Shown here: piece by piece, positions 1 to 11,969 of the stretch
Layout: the number at the start of each line of letters is the position of its first letter
How positions within the stretch are numbered: the first letter of the stretch is position 1
Assembly (NCBI GenBank): GCA_018398575.1
Contig: JAGTXZ010000003.1
Span: 992,001-1,056,000, forward strand
DNA from: Ampelomyces quisqualis
Lineage: Eukaryota > Ascomycota > Dothideomycetes > Pleosporales > Phaeosphaeriaceae
Length of the DNA: 64,000 nucleotides
Reading direction: 5' to 3'
Notes under the pieces: generated by a model
The model's input: the letters and a program-made list of their open reading frames with translations, nothing else
Told to the model about the DNA's origin: nothing
Databases searched by the model: none
Translations under genes and position numbers: made by a program

Positions 1-1456
1 TATCGTTATGACGGTATACTGGTAGTTTAGATTTGTGGAGCGTTGTGGAGGCAGGAAGTAGCACACCAACCAAACGACTATCTAGGTTGCCATGGCGCTG
101 ACGGGAACCAACTCATCGCTAGCCATTTGGAGGGTGCATACAAACTGTTCAGGGAATAGGCAGTCTTGGAGGGTGTAAATGCGTCCAGCGAGTTAGCAGC
201 ATCACATCGAGTCAGTACTTCGGATCATAATTTTCCCGGTGCCGACATTCCGAGTAACTACGCTGGCAAGAACAGGCATCGGCGCTGGTCGATCCGAATT
301 CCGGACAGCACATGCTTGCGAGCTCGTGCGTCTGATTGTGGGAAGGGCAATTGGTCCTCGATCGACCGTGTCGAGTGCATCCTGATTTGAATGCTTGAAC
401 AAAGACAAAGCGCCTGGCCATGGATCGATTGTGGTAGGTATCTAGTCAAGAACGCATCGCAGTATAAGTATCAACGTTGGCAAGTGAAGGTTTGCTCCGG
501 CATCCATGGTATTGTATTTTGTGCGTACAAACCACGTCCGTTATGCTGAAGCAATAAGAATCTCACACTCGGGAGATGACGACCAAGGAGGCATCGGGAA
601 GTTCCGAGATCGCAATGACGCCTGATGGGCTCTGCTGGCGACTGTGAGAGCAACAGACATTTTGGACTCGGGTCGGAAATGCATATACTGATAGCAGAAA
701 GGTCGAATCAATACATAGAAGGTGGTAGAAGGTGACAAGACCAGTATGCCATTGGAGGTTGACGGGTCGGGAGCAATTACCAATCCCCTCTAGCGTGTCG
801 AGCACCGACAGGAGCATTCGAGGCTGATATGCATGCCTACGTCGACGCATACCTGTACACACATCGTCACCTATCCTCTCCTTGTTGTTGGCCATACTGG
901 AGTGCTGTAGACCTGGTGCTTGCGCTCGCGATTCGGGGGTCCTTGTTGGCGAGTTTCGAGGCCACATCACTGCGGCGACGTGGGGCTTGGCGAGGGCGAA
1001 TCTGTAACTATCGCACGCCTTCGGGCATCGACACTGCTGCCACCGCCGACACACCTGGCGACCGCAGACGAGCTTTGGCGTTGGTTATTTGAGCTGTTGG
1101 ATACTGTCATCTCTAGTTGTGTACATCAAAGTTGATACTGTCAGTAAGGTCCCGAGCAAATGGAGGGGCTCCGACGTCCGCTAACTAGCACCAGCACCGT
1201 CTCCCTCGTGCGGCGCACACAACCCTTGCAAATAGGTGCGTAGAGCTTCCCACGCCCGAAAACACCGTCTGGGTATCCGAGGCTGGCGCAAGCAGAGCCC
1301 ACACTCCATTTGAGCCGGGGCATCGCAGCAGCAACAGACCGGCGAAATGAGTTGCTAACGTGGGTCGCAGGCATACTAGAGACAAGATTGGAATTGCTTG
1401 GACAGCGGCGAGCAGACGACTCTCTGCGGGCAACTGGCCAAGGAAGAACTGCTGGT
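1..1456. other. Left-edge intergenic region
   Basis: I see no convincing gene here. The open frames are short, lack family signatures and have no credible splice sites. The last few hundred bases should include the promoter and 5' leader of the gene starting at 1457. Confidence 0.5.
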
Positions 1457-3411
1457 ATGGCAGCGGCGACTGCGGGTAAGTAATGGAAGTCGCTGTGGGC
1501 ATCCCACAGCGCTCTCTACGACCTCTCGTTTTCTGCACCCTCCCCGCACCCAGCTCGCAAGACCATGTACCGCTTTGGCCTGTTTCCCGCTCTCTTTGCA
1601 TATCTGACATCCCTGCTCCCCTTCGCAGACTACGAGTGGAACCGCTCCTCGCCGTTGCGCTCGTCCCCCGACACGTCGTCTTCCATGTACCCCGATCGGC
1701 CCATCCGCCCTCTGCCCCGACGCTCTCTGCGCGCCCGCCTGTCTCCCGAGCAAGCCGACACCATTGAGTTCCCCAACCACCCCCCCTCGACTCGCCCGCT
1801 GTTCCACTACCCATACGCGGCGAACGAGCACGGGAGCAGGGCTCGGCGGACGGGCGAGAGCGACCACCATGCGTGCCACTGTGGCCACACTCACTCGGAA
1901 GTAGAGAGCGAGGACGAGGAAGACGAGCGCGGCGCCCCGATCCCGGCGTCCCCGAGCTACCAGTACAGCAGGAATCCTGCTGGGCGGCCTGGGGGCGGAG
2001 CGGCTGGCGGCTATCCCCAGCCGGGCTCGACTGCGTCGTCGGCGGACGGGTACGAGTCGTTCGAGAACACCAACAACAAGAAGAAGCGCAAAATCCCCAA
2101 CATGGGCAGCCACGGGGCGCACCACGCCAGTCTCTCTGCGGACCTGGCCAGCATGGGCATCGCGCACGCCCACGAGGCAGGCGCGATGGATGACGGGGAC
2201 GGCCCCGGACGCTACTACGGCTCCGCGCCTTCCACGCCGCAGCACACGGGCAACACGGCCAGCGCAGGGACGGGCATCTCAGGCGCAGGCAGAGGGCGCT
2301 TTGGACGCTCTGGCTCAGGACGCTCCGAGCGACGTGTGCTGGCCAATTCGACCAATCTCGGCAACGCCAAAGCAAACAGCAAACGTACGGTGGCACCTCG
2401 GCAATACGCTTGTTTGACCCCCGATTGAGTCCGTGCGCTGACTTATTTGTTTTCTCTCTAGGCCCACCTGAACAGAGCGGCATCATCTCGACCGCCATCG
2501 CCAACGCGCAAGCAACCCCGCCACCCCACGGCAACGAGAACGTGAGCCTGCTGCAGCAAGAAGCCGCCAAGAACAGCGCAAACAAGACGCAATTCACCTT
2601 CACGTGCGGCTCCGACTCGGCCAACAAGATGGTGTGGCCGGGCCAGGAAAACGGGCCCTATCCACAACCGCCCGGCGCCTACCCATCCTCCCACACGGCG
2701 CCTGCCCCTCACCCGCAAGCTGCCCGCGCCCGTCCGCCCGTCCGCCCCGACGCCACCATGGTGTCCACCCAGGGCACGCAGACCAGCCCGACGATGAACG
2801 GCACACATGCCCCTCCTGCCACCAGGAACGCCCCACCGCCCAAAGGTGCCCAGCAACAGCAGCAGCAGGCGCCCCCGCCCCCGAAACCCAAGCGCAGCGT
2901 GTCGAAGCTGTACAGGCACGCTGCAAACCAGCGTCGAATCCAGCAGGAGTATGCAAACTTCCACAGCCCGCCCGGCAGCACGCGCTGGATCTGCGAGTTC
3001 TGCGAGTACGAGGACATATTCGGCTACAAGCCCAAGGCCTTGATTCGGCAGTACGAGCGGAAAGACCGCCAGGAGCGCAAGCGTCTCGCTGAGAAGCGTC
3101 GTCTACTCGAGAAGGCCAGGATGAAGGGCCGCAAGGGCAAGAAGGCAAGCAAAAAGGCACAGAACAACGCAAACGCACAGCAGGCCCAGAACCCCCCACC
3201 CGGCGGCTACGACCGCCGCGCCGACGACGGCTCACTCGATGCTCAAGACGACGACTACTACGACGATGACTACGACGATCTTCCGCCTGCCCCTGCGCCG
3301 CATTGCCACCATGGTTGCCAACACCATCATCACCCTCCCCTGCAGAAGGTGCCTGGCATACCGCCGGGCGACCCTCTAGTCGGGGCTCCGCCCATTACCA
3401 ATGGCGCCTAA
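1457..3411 (+). CDS. Conserved fungal protein of unknown function with Cys/His-rich clusters and a basic C-terminal motif
   Basis: Three exons (1457-1475, 1629-2384, 2462-3411) give 574 residues. The start is the short exon MAAATA, which ends at GTAAGT and joins the CAG at 1626-1628 to continue DYEWNR; the second intron (2385-2461) joins in frame at PPEQSG. Much of the protein is low complexity: acidic around residue 100, Pro/Gln-rich in the middle, and acidic with Tyr near the end. Two Cys/His clusters stand out, HHACHCGHTH at 86-95 and HCHHGCQHHHH at 539-549. The most ordered part is around residues 430-480: a WICEFCEYEDIFGYKP segment (CxxC) followed by a strongly basic, Arg/Lys-rich helix. 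I believe this last segment is conserved in filamentous ascomycetes, but I know no function for it. Metal binding is an inference from the Cys/His clusters only. Confidence 0.8.
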
Positions 3412-6400
3412 CATCTGGACATGACGGGGTGGGCCGTCCGTGTTCTTGCGTTGTGTATTCTTGCTATTTCTCTCTGCATTGCCATCGTGGTCGGGCTTGT
3501 AGGGACGTCCAGTGGTGCAGCACACTTTTGGTACAAGTGGATCTTCAGTGCAACTATCGTCAGGTCTATATGACCTGCGTTTTGTCCCCACCAAAGAAAG
3601 GCCCCGAGATCATCAGCCCGTGGCCACCCTACTGGAACCTTCAACCACGTAGTCCCGCCACCCGACCACATTGCATCCCCTTTCCTACTCCATTCCAGCG
3701 TCTTCAGCATCACCCTCGGCACTTTCAGCATTGCCCGGAGCCCTTGGTACTGTCATTCCCGAATCACCCTCGACAATCCCACTACTCCAGAACCCCCACA
3801 CCACGGCCTAAACGCCAATCACATCGATATCCACACCCCACTCTGCATAGCGAGAAAAAGATTGCATTCGAACCACCGTCGGTTTGTCAAGCACGTCGCT
3901 CATTACGACGAATTGTAAGAAGCGATGTTAAGAGACGAGGACTGGCGAGCTTACACTGAATTCGACTTCTCCTGTCAATTATCAGGACCCAAGCTCCAAG
4001 CCAAAGACATTTGTTCAAGTCTCTGGTGCGTCAGGTCAAGAATTGTACACATGTAGCTGCTCTGTGCATAGCGTACTGCAATAACACTTTTTTTGTTTTA
4101 AGTCCAGCTTCGTTCATATCTGGTGAGGTTCATATCACATCCGTCGACCCTCTCGTATCGATATTGTGTTGCCACTGTCACCCGACTGGGCGCTTACCCA
4201 GTTCGCGATTTCCCCAGTAGTTGTCTAGTTACACATGACTATTCTCCCCTAACTCTCCACTAAACAAGACTTCTCTTCGCAGCAAAGTTCCACACTATCC
4301 CATTTCCTTAGGCTGCTAGTCGTTTTGGCATTCAAACACGTCCATACCGCTGATACTACATCATGTGCGCATCAACGTAGCGGTTAGTAGGCACGGTGCC
4401 GGAATCCTCGAGGACTGAAACTACCTGCAGATTCGATTTGAAGCGTTCGAAGAGCATATCTAGCCTCGACAATGGATGAATCAGCCTCGACGCAATCGCC
4501 AACAGACTGAAACGTGTATACAAGAGTTGGTAACTTTACGCATCCATGGGGTACGCGGCTTAATGCGGTTGTTCCTAGGGTTTGCGGACGTTGACGACCA
4601 GGGGATTCAGGAAGGTACAGAGCGACGAGGGGACTATTATCACCAACGACGAGGCATGCTTGGATCTTGGACGCTACTGGTTGGACACCTGCGATGTTCA
4701 GCACGATCTTGGCTGCCGAGCACGACTTGGCACGAATCGCTCATCATTCCCGACACGGCTGATCGATGTGCGCATTGTGTTGAAGAGACGGTCGAAACAG
4801 CCAGCTCAAGCATACGCGGACTGTTGGAATCGAATCTCGACAGCACGCAGCACGCAGCCCCAGGTATGTGATTCATCTGGACTGGCGCTTCGTGCTTCGT
4901 TCAAGACCATGTGCGTGATTGCGCCAAGGAGTCTTCGCGCATGGGAAAAAAAAATGTCCATGGCTATAACGCCTTGTTGAACGTGGGTGCGAGTGCGGCG
5001 CCGCGGACCAGAGACACTGATGCGGATGGGACAGTGCTAGATTCCCGAATCGAACCGAATTGGATTGGAAGCTACACACGGCTTGTAAGTGCGTGGAAAC
5101 ACGGCGTTCTTTCTCCATGGCGTATTTCAAGATCGTTTTGGAACGATGATGCAAAGATACATCTTGGTTTTGCGACGCTTTCAATACGTTGTGGAGAACA
5201 ATGCCTGCTTCGGTGTATGTGGTATTCGAATTTTACCGAGGGGGTTTTTAGACATGAGAATAATAGATTGGAGGGTTGTGGCGTTGTTGATTGGCATGTC
5301 CACCCAGTCTGAGGGGGTGTAGATATTGTAGCTCTGGAAGCTGGCAGAAAGGTATGCGTCCCGGGATTGTTGTTAAGCGAGGGCTTGGCCTAGGGGTGGA
5401 GAGACGGTGGTGATGTCGAGATTGGCGGAGTCGGCAATAGTTATGGACGTGGTGGTGGGGAGGGGAAAGTTCCAGATCTTTTGGCGGAGCGGTGCTGGGA
5501 GGAGAGGGAAGAGGGTGAAAGTGGGGGTTGAGGATGTCTTGATTTGTGCTGTGTTGTGTTGAATAACTTGAGTTGATGTGGGTTTGGCAGAAATGTGGTA
5601 TGTGGAAATTATTTGTGAGGGTTAGAGTTATGAGTGAGCAAGGCAGGGCTTTTATGGCTCTGATCAATACCGAATCACAGGTAGGATTGATAGGGAGAGC
5701 CAAGTAGCTTCCACTTACTCTGGGCTAACCAGTATTGTCGTTGGACAAGACGAGAATACTCATTGTAGTACTTCAGTACACAGGAAGTTGCAATGGGTGT
5801 TGACGATATTTGCTCAAGTTTGGGTCGCTAAAAACATTGCCCCAAAGTTGACACTGGACATTCTCACTACCTTGTAGATGGCACCAGAACTGTGATATTG
5901 GGACTCACTGCAGCTATGCACATCATTTCAATACATGCGTCTTATTGTGTCAGTTCTCGTCATATGATGATATCTGTATGCCGCTCGTAGATGTCTGGGT
6001 CAAAGTCCGCCACCTCTTCACATTCTCCAGCTGGAGGTGGAGATGGTACCGCCCAGTATAACTTGATTCAAATTCCCGCGCCAGATGAATTAACATGCCA
6101 GCCTTCTCGTAGGTATTGGATCTACCAGAAACTGGCTGACGTATCAACTCTACTTTCGCCTTGTTCCATTGGACATGCAAGTATATGGATGTGCACAATT
6201 TGCTGGAGGGGATATAGAGCCCTTGAAAATGTGGTAGTTGTAGTCAGTCACTCTGTAACCATGGTCGTCGTAGCCCGCATCTTACATCTCATACTTTCGT
6301 GAGAAGTGAAAATCAGTGCATTGGGTGGTGAAACGTCTACTTTTGCGGAGTGGGCCACTCAAGCATATCCAGCCTCCGGTAACTTTACCTGTAGGAGCCT

Positions 6401-6627
6401 TGCCAGTTCTTTTCACATTAGCACCGAGGAGCTCTGCAATAGGAATGAAGTCAAGGAAGGCCTTGGGGAACCAGGCGAAGATGAAAGCCACACCGAGGCT
6501 TTTCGATGTCCAGGACGAGGTAGGCGCTACAAATGGTTATCTAATAAGCGTGCCGGCAATGAGAAGGCATACCTAGATATTTTTGTAGAGACATCCGGCT
6601 GTCCTTGGGGCAACGCGAATCAACATC
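3412..6627. other. Gene-poor region with a HET remnant
   Basis: This 3.2-kb stretch between two genes has no intact gene that I can support. It holds the HET-like fragment described at 4582-4980 and a G/purine-rich stretch near 5380-5560. Short coding-like runs near 6280-6490 on the minus strand resemble no family I recognise. Confidence 0.5.
4582..4980 (+). pseudogene. Probable remnant of a HET-domain (heterokaryon incompatibility) gene
   Basis: The frame reads an Asp/Glu-containing stretch, then ACLDLGRYWLDTC, then a spaced His and Cys (QHDLGC), then FPTRLIDV. This order (WL..C, H..C, then PTRLIDV) is what I know from the segment just upstream of the HET box in many HET proteins. Nothing after it matches the HET boxes (a YxALSYxWG-like motif or the WIDxxCINQ-like motif), and the frame becomes uninformative after about 4830. 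I read it as a truncated fragment. A chance match is possible because the motif is short. Confidence 0.4.
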
Positions 6628-7681
6628 TCAAAGCCTTGCCTTCTCTCCCAACCCCTGAACCCACTCATTAATCACCTTCGCACATTCTTCCGGCGCCTCC
6701 TCTACCCCAAAATGCCCAACCCCATTTCCTAGTCCGTGATGCGTGATCTCCACCCCCTTATCCACCCAATCCCTCCAAACCATGCTGAAATCATACCTAC
6801 TCCCAATATAATCTTGCGCATACACCAACAACAACGGCTGACTGATCTTCGCCCCCTCCCTCTGATCCTTCTCCTGCGCCACCAAGTCCGTCGTAGCACC
6901 ATGTTCATAATCCTCACAACTCGCTCTGATAACCTCTTCTTTCTCAAAGAAACCGCCATATACAGCCATGCTATGTTCTGATTCCAGCAATTTCAAGCCG
7001 TCGGTGTTCTTGCCCGCCCAGGCGCGAATCATCTCCGTGCACCAGTTTGCGCCGCCATATGCGGTGATCATGCGCGTGGCGAGATGGACGTTTGCGAGAA
7101 AAGGCCAGTGGAAGTAGCCTGTGATTGCATTGGCGGCGTCTACCGCTGAGGCGGCGTCGTGCCATTGGGTGCTTGTTGGGACGATGTCGATGAGGCAGAC
7201 GCCGAGGATGGAGAAGCCGGGGAAGCCGCTGACAGAAAGGCGGTGGGAGATACGGGCGCCGCGGTCGTGACCGATCAGGATGATAGGGACGTTTCTGTTG
7301 TTGGAAGATGGAAGCTGTCGTTTCAAGGCGGAGAGAAGTGCGTTGCCGACACTTAGCTTGTCCATGCTGGCGAGGGCTTTGCTGCCTCCGTAGCCTGGGA
7401 GGTCGGGGACAAAGATTGGGGCGTCCTTGGAGAGGAGAGGGATTAGGAGGCGCCACCTGCATCAGTCAATCTTTCCGTATGCTGTTGTTCGAGGTGGAGG
7501 AAAAGTACATGTATGCTGATGATGGGTAGCCATGGACTAGGACCAGAATTGGATTCTTCTCGGAAACAGAACACAGACCACGGCTATAGCTGACAATTTG
7601 TTCACTGTCTGTTACGGATTTGAAACCGAGATTGCTGAATTTGTCATTCTGGACACTGAGAGCTCTTGTGGCAGCCATCAT
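6628..7681 (-). CDS. Alpha/beta hydrolase, haloacetate dehalogenase-like
   Basis: Two exons on the minus strand (7509-7681 and 6628-7456) separated by a 52-bp intron give 333 residues. The splice rebuilds SSAYMWRLLIP, the expected junction after the oxyanion-hole motif HGYPSS. Other family signatures follow: PDLPGYGGS, the nucleophile elbow GHDRGAR, the acid region CLIDIVPT, the cap segment HWPFLAN, and GHFGVEEAPEE with the catalytic His. The D-R-x-x-R pattern at the elbow and the His-Trp pair in the cap are hallmarks of fluoroacetate dehalogenase-type enzymes within the epoxide hydrolase superfamily. The likely chemistry is hydrolysis through an aspartyl-ester intermediate. The true substrate cannot be told from sequence, and an epoxide hydrolase remains possible. 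The start is the first ATG; a second Met follows at once. It is transcribed in the same direction as SOF1 upstream but separated by 362 bp. Confidence 0.88.
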
Positions 7682-8043
7682 GTCGTGTTCGTTCTTTGCT
7701 CGATTACGTCAAATGATGAACTCAAAGGCGACGATATGGTATGGGCAGGTGTAATAGATAGACCGCCTGGCTCATTGTCGTGCATATACGTGCCCGTCAG
7801 TATACTTCGTACACCATTACCGATGTATCATCACCAATCGAGGACTCGAGTACCTCGGGATGACGCCATTATGTCTAATCACGTGCGGGGCAGCAGAACT
7901 CCAGAACGTGAATGATGGTCATGTAGGTTTGGATTCGGTAAAGGAAACCTGGTGAACTGTCGAAACTATCGTATATTGGTCTTACTATAATCAGAACGCC
8001 GACGCTATGCTTGTGTTGATGTGAAATGATGTGAATTCAACAA
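7682..8043. other. Intergenic spacer / hydrolase promoter
   Basis: This 362-bp spacer separates the hydrolase start from the SOF1 stop, both on the minus strand. It should carry the SOF1 3' end and the hydrolase promoter. I see no gene in it. Confidence 0.5.
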
Positions 8044-9432
8044 TCACTGCTCCCTCGCCAACACCATCTTTTCACGCTCGGCTTTTCGCCGAGTCTGACC
8101 CTTCTTCGTGTGTCTCCTCTCATTCTCTTCGCGCCTCTTGATCGCCTTGAGCTCCTCGGCCTTGATCTCACCAGCCTTCATCACGGTCTTGGGAACGTGC
8201 CTGTGACGGGCGATGCGCTTGATCTCAGGCATGTGCTTGTATCGTTCTTTTAGCGCCTCATCGTATTGAAGCTTCTGTTGCAGTGCATATGACTTGACTC
8301 CATGTCGCTGGGATGCTCTTGCGCGCCACAGTCGTACGTTGCCGTCATCAGAACCACTGAGGACGTAATTGTTGTCCGGTGACCAAGCAACTGAGAAGAC
8401 TCGCTGCATGCGCTTGGTGTGGTATATGTCGCGCGAGTGACCCTTCTGCCTTTCCCAGAGACGGACGGACCGATCGTAAGAACCAGTCACGAGCTCTTCT
8501 CCAGTCGGGCTGAACTCGACGCTCATGACAGCTGCAACATGACCCTTCAGTACCTGCAGTGCGCGCTTCATATTTCGCATGTCGAATATCTGTTACAATT
8601 AGTGGTTATCACGAGGAACAGTTGCAGCACGACTTACGTATGCGTTGTGGTCTTCATTGGCGATGGCAAAGTTGTACGCCTCCATTGGATTCCATGATAT
8701 GCAGTTGGATGCAAAGTTGAGCACGGTTCGATGAAGGGGCATGCTTGTGCGCAGGTCGTACAAGATGACAGCGCGATCTGTTGCGCAGGTAGCCAGTATA
8801 GAAGTCTCGACTTGGTTAAACGAGACGTGGTTGATGGTGTCAATAGCTGAAGGCCAGACCAGACTCTGCACGGGCGCTCCAGATGTCCGCGAAGTATCGT
8901 ATATAGAGACTGTACTCGAAGCTGCGGCGAACGAAGGCAGCGTGCGGTGGTGGGAGACGGACGTGAAGGCTGCGTTGCCGTGCCACGTCGCTTTCGGAGC
9001 GGTCTTGGAGGCTTGCGAGTACGGCTCGAACAGTTGTACTTGTCGATCGGCGCCACATGTTATCAATTTCTTGTCTCGTGTCCAACACATGCCCTTGACC
9101 AAGTTCTCATGGGCCTGCGCCTGCCACTTCTCTTCTCTGCTTGTCAAGTCCCACACCTTGACAACACCGTCTCCACTGCCACTGGCGAAATGCTGGAGCG
9201 AATTGGGATCCTTGGCGAAAGAGTATACGCCGTCGACATGGCCGGGCTCGAAGTCGCCGATAAAAGGTTTCGCCAACATGCGCTCGACCTTGGTTGCATT
9301 GAGTGCGCGTGTGTATTCACGTGCTCGCTCGAAAGGGTGCTGGTTTGGGTCGAGGTTGCGTGTGACTTTTGCGACATCCGATCCGGGGGCCTGTGCCGAC
9401 GAGGCCGAGCGGCTGAGCGCCCTGATCTTCAT
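8044..9432 (-). CDS. SOF1: SOF1/DCAF13, WD40 protein of the small-subunit processome
   Basis: Two minus-strand exons (8638-9432 and 8044-8589) flank a 48-bp intron (GTAAGT donor, ACAG acceptor) and give 446 residues, the usual length of the family. The start MKIRALSRS is chosen because Sof1/DCAF13 proteins begin this way; the open frame continues 28 codons upstream without family similarity. The body is a run of WD40 repeats (for example VVKVWDLTS and YDRSVRLWER). The C-terminal part is the Lys/Arg-rich Sof1 domain: HMPEIKRIARHRHVPK, then a basic tail. In yeast Sof1 associates with U3 snoRNP in the nucleolus and is needed for 18S rRNA maturation. It diverges from RPL27 across 218 bp. Confidence 0.96.
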
Positions 9433-9650
9433 AGTGGGTTGTTGGAGTATGCGAGGTGCACATGTCGCCAACTTTTGCACACGCCAAAAGTTCGCGCGGC
9501 TGGTGGGGCTAGCCAATCGTGGCTTAGCGCAGTGTCGGAGCTCGCTTCATCTTTTTGCCGTCTGCCGCCCACGAACCCGGCCAATTTTCGCATCAACGAC
9601 AACCCCAAGACCCACGACCAACATCCAATACTAACCGGACGACAGCCACA
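9433..9650. promoter_or_regulatory. Divergent promoter of SOF1 and RPL27
   Basis: 218 bp separate the two ATG codons, so the two genes must share this promoter region. A CGACAAC heptamer lies at 9597-9603, about 50 bp upstream of the RPL27 ATG. I recall this word as enriched upstream of ribosomal protein genes in filamentous fungi, but I cannot confirm that here. Confidence 0.55.
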
Positions 9651-10274
9651 ATGAAGTTGTGAGTGCCCCGACTCCTCTCCACGTCGAACCTGCGAAACCC
9701 AAATGGGATATTGGGAGCATCTTCGGCCCGCTAGAGAATCGGGCCATGTCTCCATTGCTGCACCCGCACAGTCGACCTGCAAACTGCGACAGCACAGCTG
9801 CTAACGTGCTGCCTCTACAGCCTCAAGGTCGGACGCGTTGTCATCATCACCCGGGGTCGCTACGCCGGAAAGAAGTGTGTGATCATTTCTCCCCTCGACA
9901 ACGGCACCAAGTCGCATCCCTTCCCCCACGCCCTCGTCGCCGGTATTGAGCGTTACCCATCCAAGGTCACGCGCCGCATGTCGAAGAACAAGCAGGCCAA
10001 GAAGAGCAAGGTCAAGCCTTTCGTTAAGCAGGTCAACTGTACGTCAAGTTGAGCAATGCGTTGTTCGCCGGACATGTGCTGATTCTGCACAGACACCCAC
10101 CTGATGCCCACCCGCTACACCATCGAGCTCGACAACCTCAAGGGCGTCATCGCCGCCGACACATTCAAGGAGGTCTCGCAACGGGAGGAGGCCAAGAAGA
10201 CGGTCAAGAAGGCATTCGAGGAGCGATACCAGTCGGGCAAGAACAGGTGGTTCTTCACTCCCTTACAGTTCTAG
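9651..10274 (+). CDS. RPL27: 60S ribosomal protein L27 (eL27)
   Basis: Three exons (9651-9658, 9821-10038, 10093-10274) give 135 residues, the normal eL27 length. The first exon holds only ATG AAG TT before GTGAGT, a layout common in fungal ribosomal protein genes. The joins rebuild MKFLKVGRVV and KQVNYTHLMPTRY. The protein has the KOW-type start (GRVVIITRGRYAGKK) and ends in the conserved KNRWFFTPLQF. It is a component of the large ribosomal subunit in the cytoplasm. The 162-bp first intron may contribute to regulation; that is an inference from its position. Confidence 0.97.
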
Positions 10275-11183
10275 GCTTTTCTTCGGTTACGGCTGGGCGC
10301 AGATGGGGCATGATTTGACACACGTGAGAGATCGATTCTGCATGAGCATATCGGTGGATTATCATTGGATGGACAGGACTCGAACAGAGCCTGCCATTCG
10401 GGCGTGTACTTCGGACTGAAAATGAAAGCATCAAACTCCGGCTTCGGGTTCAATTCACGATATTCACGACGTCTTCATCATTGCGACTTGGCATGTGTGC
10501 CTTGGTTTGTCCATGTGTGTGTGCCGCTTCAGCGCACTGACCATGCATATCATTCAGCCATCCTTGATCATATTCTGTCAAGACTCAAGGCGTGTGAACT
10601 GACATGTCTCGTTACGCTACCCTAGCGTGGCGTAGGCTCTGAGCTACGCTAGTTATCACATGCAGGTTGACCTAGCCCGAGCACACAGCATCCCCTGCGC
10701 ACACTTGCACCAGCACAGTGCTTTCACTTAAAAATCATCTTCATCTTCATGTGATACTGCAAGCATTGAAATCTGATAATCGTCATCATTAATCGATCTG
10801 CACTTTTGCCAACTAAGAGAGACCCGACGAGCACCCAACCCAGACAAGCTCACCAGTGAGAAGAATAATGAGAGGTATCTAACGGAAACGCAGAAAACCC
10901 AACGTGTGAACTATACTTCACCGTCCCACAAACTGTCGCCACAGCTCGATGCAGCATCGGGCTCCTCAAGTCCTTCGAACACAGTCTCGAGATCGGCCTC
11001 GGAAAAAATCGAGGGTGTCCTCGATGGAGACGTTGGAGCGACAGGAAGTGCGACAGGGCGAACTCTTCGCCTCCAGTACCTGAAACGAAAAATACCGTGC
11101 TTCGACAACGACATGACTTGGTGTATCTGCTCCTTGGCCTGGCGCTCCTTGGCCAAGCGCCCTGCCTCTACCCGACCGCCATA
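10275..11183. other. Convergent intergenic region
   Basis: This 909-bp stretch lies between the 3' ends of RPL27 (plus) and the perilipin-like gene (minus). It should contain both 3' UTRs. I see no gene. Confidence 0.5.
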
Positions 11184-11969
11184 CTAGTGCTTCGCCTGCT
11201 CGATCTTCTGGTTGACCTTCTGGCCGCCCTTGGAGCTGTTCCAGTAGTCCAAGAACACGGTGCACGCATCCGAGATGATTTTGAGCTCTGTGCTGACGAC
11301 CGCAAGACCCGTCTTGACCAGTCCGTTCTGGTGCGACGTGCGCTCATACTGCTCCTGCCACGTGCCTGCGACGTATTTGTACGGCGCGAAAGCATATGAC
11401 CTGAGCACGGTTGTGTCTTCCTTGACGACGGGCACGTAGGTTTCGAACTTGGACAGACCCGTGTCGCCGAGCTCGTCGGCGCGCGTCAGGTACGGGTGTG
11501 CGACCGAGTAGGGGCGCTGCAGGTACGGGTGGAACGGTGCGACGAAGCTGCGGTATGTGTTGAAGGCGAGGTTGAGCGTGCTGGCACCAATGTTGGTGTT
11601 CTTGATTGTCTCGAATGTGTCGTGTACGACGGGGTACGAGTGGAGATGCTGATTGGAGCGTCAGTTTGCTAGTATGCCCGTCATGCGGTGAAGAATGCTG
11701 GCGTGCATGTGTCGTGATAGCGAGACGCGGTATAACTGGTCCCTGGTAGATGGCATGGTTCCAAGGCATTCTACAAACCCCGCTCTGCCGTCGTAGTCTC
11801 GTAGATGCGTCCGAGTGCATCCGTTGCGCGATAGCCGTTGAGGCAGGAATGAACTTACTGAAAGCGACTTGGAGCGCGGCGTCTCGCCGTTCGTCAACGG
11901 AGCGCTGTCGTTGCTCATGGTGCCGTTGGTGTTGGAGGCGTTTGTGTCTTCGGTGGCGTGTGGTGTCAT
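11184..11969 (-). CDS. CAP20/MPL1-type perilipin-like lipid-droplet protein
   Basis: Two minus-strand exons (11859-11969 and 11184-11648) give 191 residues. The donor GTAAGT follows SKSLS and the acceptor AATCAG precedes HLHSYPVVHDTF; the intron is long for this window (210 bp). The first exon is a Thr/Asn/Ser-rich leader. The rest resembles the fungal CAP20/MPL1 family: HSYPVVHDT near the start, PYLxxPYSxxxPYLxxADELGDTGLSKxE, then VPVVKED. These proteins coat lipid droplets and influence lipid stores, and in some plant pathogens appressorium turgor. Recognition is from remembered motif order, so a search should confirm it. Confidence 0.82.

Noticed and set aside
1185..2627. 480-codon minus-strand frame opposite the first gene
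   Set aside because: Arg/Pro/Cys/Ser-rich with no domain; it is the antisense shadow of GC-rich coding sequence whose plus-strand exons splice cleanly.
5040..5075. GGTTCGATTC-like box on the minus strand suggesting a tRNA
   Set aside because: No matching T-stem, anticodon arm or acceptor stem could be built.
8741..9634. 297-codon plus-strand frame opposite SOF1
   Set aside because: Antisense of a confidently identified WD40 gene; no family signature.
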